From the NCBI GenBank assembly GCA_911728435.2, contig OU452210.1, forward strand, positions 10,974,001 to 11,038,000: 64,000 nt of DNA. The letters are read 5' to 3'. Source of the stretch: Apoderus coryli. Taxonomy: Eukaryota > Arthropoda > Insecta > Coleoptera > Attelabidae. The position numbers and the translations under genes are program-made. The notes below the pieces were generated by a model. It was not told where the DNA came from and searched no databases. It saw only the letters and a program-made list of their open reading frames with translations. Positions 20,309-32,300 of the stretch are shown here, piece by piece; the stretch's first letter is position 1; the number at the start of each line of letters is the position of its first letter.

Positions 20309-23300
20309 ATGGCTGGTAGAAGATCCAGCTCAATCGGATGCAAGTCGCTGATTGGTCGCAGGGTCTCAGTTTATGTTAATTCCAATTCATATGATGCCAT
20401 AAAGGTAGGTAACCAATAACAACAATCATGTACTCATGAATCTGACCCAAACTCAAACAAAAATACCTACGTAGGTAACTATACTATCAATATAATACCT
20501 ATCTAACTTAGTAAACATAAAATGTAGCAAACTAAAACTAGGTATTTGAATTAGGTTCCAATAAAAAATTTACTACAACTCTTTTAAACTCAATGTGAAT
20601 AGGTTTTTTTCAGAATAGATTGATATTTTACGGATATTTTGAATAACTTAAAACGTAAATAAATCTTTTAAAATAAACATTCTCATACTATACTTACCTA
20701 CCTAGCATCTCATAAACAAAGGATATCCCTGAAATTCAACAATACCTATATCCTAGGGTCCTTCTGTAGGCCTTCCAACTCCTTAAATATCTTATGGGCG
20801 TTTGCACCAACAGTTTTAGGAAGCACCTAACATTAGGGAAAGAATAAACCTTGGATTTTGTTTGCACTTATTTTTTCCCTAACTTTAGGTGCTGTCTCAA
20901 ATTGTTGGTATAAACGGCCATATTAGACTTTGAAACAAATAACTAACGCATTTTTTTAATACAAGTACAATCCACACAATATATAGGTACATACATAATA
21001 GGTATCTAGGCTAACTATGTTATATTTAATTGAATTTACTATCATTACATTACAATCACAGATCTAGAAAGTTTCTAAATCTGTGATTACAATAGCCTGT
21101 ATTGTAATCACAGATTTAGAAACTTTCTAGATCTGTGATTGTAATGTAATGATAGTAAATTCAATTAAATATAATATAGTTAGCCTACGTAAATTGCTCA
21201 ACCTTGGAATAACGACACCCTGGATAAGTTGGAGAGTTATTATTTCGCTAAGTACTACAATAATCATTGGACATATTGTAGAATAATAATTTATGTATTA
21301 TGAATGGTGATACTATAATAATTATATAGATACTTATAAATCCTAGTACCTATTAATTTTACATTTTTGTACAAATGTCGTGATAGGTACCTAATACCTA
21401 TAATTTGAAGAGATTTAAGGGGTTGGCGGTGGTTGGTGAAAAATTATTTTCAATGTCCATTTGTAGGTAGTATATATTTTTTGAGAAAAAGATAGATGTA
21501 AACTTATTTGAAGAATGAAAGATGTTTTCAACATTTTGTCAACAATCTTAGGTAGATAAGCCAAAACTATTTAAAATGCGAAACTAGGTCATCTATTCAG
21601 CTAAGGTATCTTTATATTTCTTTATAGAAATCTGGGTAGGTACGAAGCGCGTCTGAAAAAAGGAAAATAAAAAAGAGAATATTGTATCAGATGGGCGTAT
21701 AAACGAATACGTGAATATTTTAATATCTACCTATTCATTAGGGACTTGTTTTGTAAAATGTAAACTTCGCTAGTATACTACAATTTCCAATTAATATTAT
21801 TCTGATTGACCAAAATGTTTGAGAGTTTGAGCTATTTCAAAGAGTGTTGTTTTATTGTAGATTGTAGGTTTTGCCAAAAAGGGTTTTGTAATAAATATCC
21901 ACATGCTTTGTTGGATATTATGCAACTGTTGTTCAAGGTACACAACTACTCGATAAACAATAATCAGTTTATATTCAAGTATAGTCTGTTTTAATTAAAG
22001 AGTCGCTCTATCGCTCACATGGAACTGTACCTACCTCCCACCACCTACTACATTCAAAGTCAGTTAGTATAGAAATAATACACAAATATTCTACATATCC
22101 TGTCTATTTAGGTATATCTAGGTATGAAAATGATACCCTTTTTGATGTTATGTGGACAAAGGACGACTAATATTATTTTGAATCTTGGCGCCTGTATACC
22201 TACAGTGCTTCAAAGCTTACATTATAGGTCATTATTAAATAGGTTGGTATTAAATGTCCAACAGTTAAAATTTACGATTTGTCAAGTAGGTACCTATTGT
22301 TTGTTAACATTGGTTATGATGTGTCAACAAAACAATTTACCTAATAGGTAGATATTATATTTATTGCATATATTTATGATTATATTAATATTATTGTAAG
22401 CTACGTAGATAGGTACCTATATAATATGATACCTACCTATAAAGGTATTGATTGCATAAGTACAATTCCTGTAACTTGAAAAAAATTAATAATTGCAGTG
22501 AATTAAAAAAATAAGATTACTTCATTATTTCACATATTTATCAAGTGTGTACATTTATACTCTGGATATATATCTTTGTGCCGGTTATCCTCCTATTGAC
22601 ACAAACTAAAAAAAATGCTACTTGGTAAAAAGTCTTGCTCACCACGCTGAGACGTAAACACATGATCTCCAATTTCTAAGGAAGGACGAATATTTTCGGT
22701 ATAAGTTTATTAATGACAACATTTTTTTAAATTTATAGAATATAGGTATATTTATTTAACTAATCATTAATTCATCATTCATTTGCAGTTATAATTCAGA
22801 TTTATTCTCGGTAAACTAAATTAGCCCTTAACTATATGAGATTGTTTCAGCTTTAGACTTTTCTGTTTCAGTAGAATAAGCTGAGAAAACGTATGACCCT
22901 CATTCAACTGGACTATAGCAAAATGTCAGTGTATGTGAGTGCTAGTCGGTGTTTTAATGTTTTATGTTGCTTTGTTTAATATTGACTAATTATTGTATAC
23001 CTAGTTTTTTTAAACACACACACACACACACACCATTAGTATTATGCAAGGAAGCCTCAAGACTCAGTCCATAGCGGGATTGATACAGAGCGGCTGCATC
23101 CATTCTTTTTATGCCAATATGACATATAATTAAGACCTAAGTGTTTTGGTTTTTTAGAGACAAGTGCATTTATGAAATACTAAAATATATTGTTCAATAT
23201 TATGAACTTATATGATTTCTTCCAGTGGTGTGGTGTGTTTTATAAATTTTTATATTATAACCACTGGTTTCCCCAAATTTGTACCTATCTAATTATAATA

Positions 23301-26300
23301 ACTTAAGAATATGCATCTACACTTGTAATTCATGGTGGTTGTATGGTGTGCTGTCTGCTCTGTTGCTGTTGGTCAATTTATTTATCAGTGTCATAGGTAG
23401 GTATGTCTTACAAAAGCATGTCAAATGAAATACAAATTTAATTACTTAGGTATTTCAAAATCAACTATCCATCCTGTATGCACGCTTTGCAAGCTTAAAC
23501 TATCACCGTAGACCGTATAATAATGTACCTACTAATGTGTCTAGATATATTATGTTATTCGCAATAGCGGAAATCGGGCACTGCCGGAATGTTTTGTCCA
23601 CAACGGGTTTTGGGTATAGCAATAATATACCCATCCCATGATACGTGTAGAAGCTCTTTTTTCGAACAGTGACTAAAGCTAATTAATCAGAACGCGTTGT
23701 GCGGTTGTGTGTACATTATAATGCTCAAAACGCGAAATAAATGATGGCGCGCTTTTGTTTTGCTTTATGGGGCATTTTTTGGCGCACGTCGCGTTGTGGC
23801 TATTGTGCTTTATACAGAACGCGTTTCAGATTTAAAAAAAAGTGATACAAAAAATAGATCATTTAATTTTACTTAACATAAATTACATATTATTATATGC
23901 AAAATTAAACGAAAACTTAAAAAAATTACTTGTTTTTACAAGAGCTGCTCTTATGACATTTTGAATTGCATGCACATGCATTTGTTTGGCATCCTTTGAA
24001 GCAATTACATGGAGTAAATCTTTGCTTGAATGCAGAAGACAAGATGGTCACTTGACGCACGTTGACAGAAGAACCTGCAGCGATCTCGGATAACGATAAA
24101 AATACTGAAGGCGATAATTGAAACTCATTTCGACTGTATAATCTTTGCAATTTTCCATTTTTTGTTCCGAGAATGTACAAACTTTAGTCCGTAATTTCCA
24201 TGATCACTGCTAACACATTTATATATATTATATTAAATTACCTAGGTAGTACCTATATTAAAACAAAATTAGATAAACATTTCAATCAGTGTCACCAAAA
24301 AAATACTTAATCAAAAACATCAAATTGTTAATCCATATTTTATCTTTAATTTTAATTGCTTTTATATTTACGGACTATAATTAAAACCTAATTTACATAT
24401 CAAGGTAATATCAAATTTTATATAAATTTTTTATTATATTTCAAATTTATAAATGTTCCATATTGTAACCCTGATGAAGATATCAATAAATATGGAAAGC
24501 TTGGCATAGTAAGAAAAAGTTTTATTTCAAGCATCAAAGACTGATCATCGCAAGAAATTTTATAAACTAATATAGTCAATCAAGACTAATAGGAATCAAC
24601 ATATGATTATTATTTATACATATAAATCAGTATCATACAAATATCACAACAAATATTGCAATGTAACGATTGAAATTTATATTTATTTTAAAAAAATCTA
24701 CTCTAAATAATGCAGTTAGGTATACCTAAGTACAACATGCAAAATTTTTATGATTATTTCACTAATTAGGCCAGGCATAAATGACCTATAACATAGCATG
24801 TTTAATTGCTACCACCGTATGTATGTAGGTTCACCTATGTTGTATGGAAATATATTAGATCGACAACTATGCCTGGTAGGTATATAAATTTTAATTTACA
24901 CGAATACGCGCCTGTTTTTATAAACAATGTAATTCAATGAAAAGGCAATTGGGTTAGTTTGGGATAGGTACATCATACTTGTCCACAAGATTGGTATGTC
25001 TCCAGCATTTATGTAGGTACATTTCGAGATTAAGTGCAGTTTACGTATTTTCACAAGGGATATGTAAGTTTTTGGAGGCAATTATTATTACTCCATATCC
25101 ATACACTTCGTACCAACTATGAGTATAGGGCACCTCTATTTAGAGCATTACAAGAGTGCAATGCGCGAGGGATCAGCAGTGAGGTCGATTACTTTGACCA
25201 AACACTGCGTGGGTTTAGGGCCCAGTTGTCTCGCCTCCTATATCGCTCCGAAGATTAGCTTACTGTGAGATCTTATTTATTATATACGCATACTCTTTTC
25301 CTAAATTAATTTCGATGTCGTTAGTTTTAACTCAATAATGTTTGTTTGCTATCTTAGTATTGGTAACAATTTTTAGTGTTATTGTTTCTTGGATAATGTA
25401 AAGTAATTTCCTAAATATGTACAATATTTTTAAGAGTTTGCCTTGTAATTGGGTGTTAAACCTGTTAGGCAAGTTTAAATAAATAAATAAATAAATAAAT
25501 TACTACCTAAATCAGTTTAAAGATAAGTTGAAAAAATTAAGAATTTTTGTTTATAAACATAATTATCAATTCAGTATTTCTAAATTAATTCTTTACCAAG
25601 TGTTTATGTGAGAAAGCTGACAATAGGATCAGATTCACTGGTGACAATTGGTGACAATTGGTTTATGGACTTGATTATGGTTAGGCGTATAATCCTAGTG
25701 AGGTTAATGTTTACTAAGCATAAACCGCATTCAAGAAAAAGTTACAAAAATATAATGGCTTTACAAATTACAATAGTTTTAATACTTTAAGTGGGAGAGG
25801 TCTATATATCTATTAATGACATACCTACCTACTAGGGTTGCCAGATATATTTATTTCAAAAATAGGTTAGCCCATATACAATTATATGAGACTGAATATA
25901 TGAGAATTTTAATGTACTGCAAAATACCTACATTTTTGAATGAACACAAATTAATTAAAATAAACTCTTTATTCTATTTTTAGGTAGATATAATTAAATT
26001 AAACATTAATTTCATTAAATATTAGCACATAACTACAAATTAAAGAAAAAATACAACCACTGCGGACTGCGGCATTATTGCAATTTTACATGAATCATGT
26101 ACCTAAACTTAGAAACATGTATCTACACAAAATAATGTGCCTATTAAACCAAACAGAAATCTTGAATTATGTAATACAAAGAAATGATGAGATAGGAAGA
26201 CAGTTAAAAACCTTTTAACAATAAATTTGTTTTTTCGTATTTCAAAGAACTGCGGCAATCTGATAATAATTTCTCTGTCTGTTAAAACGTAATCATAAAA

Positions 26301-29300
26301 GTCATTCAAGCAGGAAATATCAAAATTTAGTGTTACGCTAAGTTCCCTTTTGATCAGCTCAATAGATGCTTGATTTCTTGCCTGATATAGAAAAAATCCT
26401 TTCTACATATGCGGAAATGCAAGGACTATTGAGAACAAAAAAAAAAATTTTTAAAATGTTAGGCAAAGTCAACTCAGACGTTTTTTTTTAAAATATGCAC
26501 CCCCTTTGCGATTTCTGATAAAGCCACAAAGTTATTATCTTGTATGGATAAGTTATACATTTTATTTAATAAAGTTAATTCATCAAAAACTTCAACCAGG
26601 TTCACAGAATCTGTAAAAAGTTTATTTTATAATAATTTAAAAATAGCAAGTAAATTTCCGGAATTTCATTTTCAGGAGTACTTACCTTCATATTTATTAT
26701 TGTTTATAAACATCAGTTTTTTTATTAGAGTTGGGCAGTCATTCATTCTTCGAAAATATGATAATAGTGGTTTCCGCTACTTCAAAATTCTGGCATGGCT
26801 GGCACGGGCGTATCTATTAATGAAAATATATGAGATATAGTCTCATATTAGGCGTGTTAATAGGAGCTATGAGAAAGAGTTAAAATATATGAGTCTCATA
26901 TTAAAAATAGGAGGTCTGGTAACCCTACTACCTACAAAAAACTACTAATATGGGTGAATTGAAGGTCCATTATAGGATTAGGTGGCATTATATTATATTT
27001 GTAAAGCAAACGCCGCACCGCGCCGTCCGGCAAGTGGGAGATATGGGATTCGAATCATGTTGCTAGCACAAATTAATTCCAATGCATTTAATTCAGTATT
27101 GCTCTATTTCTACACATTTCTCAACTTTGGTAATATTTGTACGTATACAATATTAGGAATCATTGCACGATTATTCTGTTACTAAGTATTATACTAACAA
27201 ATTTCAAAATGTGTACCTACTTATATACGAAAATATAGTTATACAAAATGAAATAGGTAACTAGTAAGTCTACATGTTGCTGTGTCCATACTAAGACTGC
27301 GATTGATTATCCGCTACTTAAAGTTGACTGATTATAAGCGTCTCTAAAAATTCAAAAACGACTAGATACCTACGGATTATAGATAGAATGTTAGTAGAAT
27401 AAGATTAACTCAATAGCAATGTAAGGCGCAAAAATAATAAATACCTACTCTGTACATTGTGCAACTTGTATTGGTGCGCAATTTTAATGTCATGTTTTAA
27501 GTATTTTGTTCTTGGGCTATGACTACCCCAAACCCCAACTACTAGAACCATACCTACATCTACAGACAGAAAACAGTTGATAACAATATAAACCGCGTGA
27601 AAGTGCATACCAAATATTGAAGTAAAAGCAAACCAACAAGGGTAAGCTTGCCGCAACGAGACAGATCTTGTGAAGATGCGCAACTATCACTTCTCAGAAC
27701 GTAAAAGAAGCATTTCTAATGTATGTATTTTTTTTTATTTTTGGTAAAATTTAAATGTGGACGTTTCACTTCACTTAAAATGTTTTAAGCATTTTATTTT
27801 CACACTAATGAAAATTGCACTAGAAAATTAATTTTAAACATACACAAAACGCAGAAAGCCGCTATGTTTATTACATATTTGTTTGACATAGAATTAATTA
27901 ATTTCACTTCTGGGGTATTTTTTATGTAAAAAATAACATATTCTCAAATCCTCTAAATAAGTAGGTATATATAGGTACCTACAATAAGTAGCGCACTGAG
28001 TCGTTCCCTAAACCCACACTTAAAACTATACTTTTCATATCCTATAGGTATAGGTAATATGAATCCCGTAGTACAAAAATGTAACCAAAAGTGTAGAGCT
28101 GTCCATAATGCGCATGATCACCAGTATCTTATTTTTCAACAGGACCGCCTTTGATTAAATGTAATATTACTGTTATGTTATAGGTATATTTAAAATTAAA
28201 TTTTACGATTTGGTACCATTCAAATAAAAAAATGGAATAAAGGAATTTGAGAAATAAAAAATTACATTAAATATCTAAATACTTTATTGTCTAACAGGTA
28301 CAACCCAATAATAATAAATCTAAGCAGAAACGAGAAATAAGTAAAAATTCTAATACTGGAAAATATCTTAAGGACATGAGCATTCTAATTATTTATTTTA
28401 TTATTATATAATATTTGTTTGTTTATACAACCACCTTAGGCGTCTTACCTCTCTACAGCCTTCAAAGAAGGGGTGCAAGAAACAGTGACTTCACAAATAT
28501 TTTCCGTGTCCATGTAAACCACTTCCATATCATCCGTACTACTCGCAATAGTATTTTGTGACAAAACATGGTTGGTAGAACTTGTATTCTGAGCAATTTC
28601 ATGGAGGATTTTATAATTAAGTATATCCCAGTTTAACAACAGAATTCAAACGAACTTTGTATACCTACACAACGCAGAAAATATATTCTTGACATACATA
28701 TCATGCATTTTTGACAGACTGCTTTTAAGTAACCAGTGTCTTGTGTCTTGATATCAAACGATTAAGAATTTAACTTCCACTCTCATTTACATAATCTCTT
28801 CTTTTCAACAAAAGTTTGGGAACTGCATCGGGTACGAGGGTGATCCTCTTGCCGTCTTCTCTACAAATGATATTTTCTGCAGCGAAATGCTTACTGCATA
28901 TGACATTCCCATCACATAAATTTTCTGTACTAGGATCCCAATGCCCGCATCCAAACATCATGTCTTTTGTTTGTCAAGCTAAAAATGAGTATCATGTCAA
29001 TGGTATCATATTGACTCAAACTCAGACTGTTAGAAACCCGAAACAATAACTTACTGAAAATATTTAATACCAGGAATGAGACTTTCATTTTTACACCACA
29101 ACACTATACACCTCATTGTTTGTTAAATAAACGAACTAAAACCAAAATATCAAATATTAAAAACAATTTTAATCACAAATAGGTATATCTATCAACAATT
29201 AAAATATACCACGAATAAAACCATAACTCAATTATAAAACCTATCTGAATTGTTGTGAAGCCGACTCTGACAGATATTCCCACTACGAGAAACGTCATTT

Positions 29301-32300
29301 GCGAAAACAGACGCTGGTGCGAAATCTCCTAAATTTAATAAGATTTGGAAAAAAATGTTTCGTTCATATTGCTGAAAACTAATCAGTATGCAATTTTACC
29401 GATAAAATTTAATTATTTGATTTTGTCAAGCAGTTTCGTATGACGCAACATATGGATTTATTTATAAAACAGATATGTGGCATAAATTCTGTAAGACGAA
29501 CAACAAAATAGTTTTAAATATGGCAGCTCTGTACTGAAAATAAGATACTGAGGAGCATGCGTAGATCGTGAAAACTCTGCATACCGGTTACACTTTTTGG
29601 TATTCGGCTGGATTTAATTAGCATTCTAGAGTACATATATAATATAAGATTTCTATGAGTAAAACCCACTATAGAAATTTCCCGGATACTATCACAGTAA
29701 GATATATTATTAGCTATACAAGACCTACCCAAAATTTCATACTTTTTCTGCATTTGTTGAAGAAGGGCCAATATTCATTGAAACACCAGATTCACAAAAT
29801 ATCTTAAATACAAAGGAGTATTATACAACATTTTCATTTAGCAATATCACTTGTTCTGTAATTTTGGATGAGCAAGATTTCAAAAAATTTATGTTTCATG
29901 TGGGAAATCCTCATCAACAAATTGCATACATAGTGTACGTAACGCAAGTTTGCTAGTTCTAATATTCAGTTTGGGTCGCATAAATTCAATTCTTCGGCAC
30001 AGTAGGTAGTGGTTACACAGCTCAATAATTTTACATCTTTTTGAATCTGGATTTTAAAGAGTTGTTTTAGGTTTTCCAGAGTTTTATCGAATGTTCAGAA
30101 AATTTCTTTGGCTGTGTGAAGACATATTTGATTAGACGGTAGCCTTCAAGGTTAAACATTTTTAATTGAATATTCTATACTGACCTCGATTATGCTAGAA
30201 ATGAAAAAATTTACACTCGGATACCCAAAGCCTAAAAAAGATTTGACTTCTAAATCTCACCTGATTCGCATATCAGCAGGACGACTATAACGTGACAGAA
30301 GGGAATCTTAAAAAGCAAGGTAAAGGGTGCTTCTCTTTATTAACGAACTATTTAAACATAAATTTGATATTACTCCAATTACATTGAGGAAAATTACGGT
30401 TCCGAAATTTTCAGATATTAATTTTTACAACTTTCGTCATCATTTAATGTTTGGCATGTATATCACTTTGATTTCAGATGGTTTTAGATATAAACGGTCA
30501 GATAGCTTTGTTCAGAGATCTGTTAATCGGCATTGGACAACCTAGAGATTGCCCGGAACATAGAGAGAGAATAAGAAAATTAAGAAGAAACTGCGTAGAT
30601 GCATGTAAATATACCAGCCAAATGATTTTGCCTCATTTACGCAGGTAATTTATAATTATTTTATACAATGGCCACTTACCTTCCTGTTTGCTACCAATTT
30701 GTAACCCTACAGTGTGTTATACTAGAATCCAATATACGAGGCATGTTTTTTAAGTAAGTACCGTTTTGGAATTAAAAAAAGACGTGCAAAGATATCGCAA
30801 TAATTTTATTTTTACAGGAAAGCCTGTACCTTAATCTACTTTCCTACCTAATTTCCGTGAATATTGAGGCACTTGTCATAACGTGGCACCAGTTTTTGAA
30901 TACCCTCCTCATAAAATTTTGCCGCCTGACTTGTTAACCACTGTATCACAAATGTTTTGACTTCGTTATCGTCTTGAAGACGCTGACCACCCAGGTGTTT
31001 CTTCAAGTGCAGGAACAAATGGTAGTCGCTGGGCGCCAGATCACCTTCATTGTGGTACCGCTCAAGGAAAGTCAATGCACTGCCTAAACGTTGGGTTTTG
31101 TGCAAATCCGTCAACATTTTTGGAACCCAACGTGAACACAATTTCCGGTAATTCAAGTTCTCGGTCACAATGCAATACAAAACACTACGAGAATATTGAG
31201 GAAAGCAGTCGCACATTGATGAAATTGTAAAGCATCTGTTTTCTCTCACCTTTTCCTCCACTTTCTGCACCAAATCTTCATTAACGACCGAAGGACGCCC
31301 ACTCCGTTCTTCATCATGCACATTTGTGCGGCCATCTTTAAATGCTCTCACCCATTTCCTTACCATTCCATCACTCATAATGTTTTGTCCGTAAACATCA
31401 CAGATCTCACGATGAATATCGATCGGTTTTACGCCTTTAGCACTAAGAAATCGTATAACAGCCCGTACTTCACAATCGGCGGTACTCACGATTGTCGGAG
31501 GCATCTTAAACACTCAGTAAACAACGTATACAATGAGGAATCAGACTGTAATGGCGTCAGTGCGTAGACAAGAGATGTAGGTATGCGCGGAACGCCGATC
31601 GTAGCGCTGCGGCGGCGGAATCGCAAAACCGTACTTACTAAAAAAACGTGCCTCGTAATACTAAAACTTTCTTCGAATTCTGTATAAGAATAATACGTTG
31701 GCTCAGAAACTGTATTTAAGCGATAATGATTTTCCAAATATAGGTAAAAACTGAAATTTTATTTAGTTTTATTATTCATTTTCCAGTTTTCTTGTAAACA
31801 TCCCCTAATATAGTCACATTGCCTGCTCTAAAAATACACCTGGTTCGCCGTAGGTGAATTCTAGCATTGTCTTTATAAGACAATGATTACAGTTTCAAAA
31901 CAACGATATACACTAGAGAAAGCATAGACGTTAGACATGCTTTTGCCTAATTAACGTAATGAGTAATGCTCCGTGACATAGGTTTTAATCTTGAGCAGCT
32001 GATTACAAAATGTACATATATCATTTGTGAATTTTATTAAGTATAATTACTGAGTAGAACCTTTGGTATAGAATAATATTGGAAGACACGTTTTACCACT
32101 TCACCAAAACACTTTTTTTAGAAACTTCGATGCGCGTTTCTCAAAAATCATTTCGAATTCGTTCTAATTTGTTTCAATCATTGGAGTTCAAATAAATACA
32201 CAATTTTGCTAAATTTAATTGACTCCTCTAACTTTAACAGTTTTTGAGAACTCAATGATTTTTTTCGAGTTTGAAACACCCTATGTATTCGATTTCAACC

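Noticed and set aside
22979..23033. Direct repeats resembling an array near the (AC)n run
   Set aside because: It is a simple dinucleotide microsatellite; there is no spaced repeat pattern of a CRISPR type, and the host is a eukaryote.
26109..26309. 66-aa minus-strand ORF within the TAGGGTTGCCAGA element
   Set aside because: It might be the tail of a transposase, but I recognise no catalytic or dimerisation motif, so it is not listed as a gene.
27000..27075. tRNA-like T-loop word GGGATTCGAATC
   Set aside because: No acceptor stem, D-arm or anticodon arm can be folded around it; possibly an old SINE trace at best.
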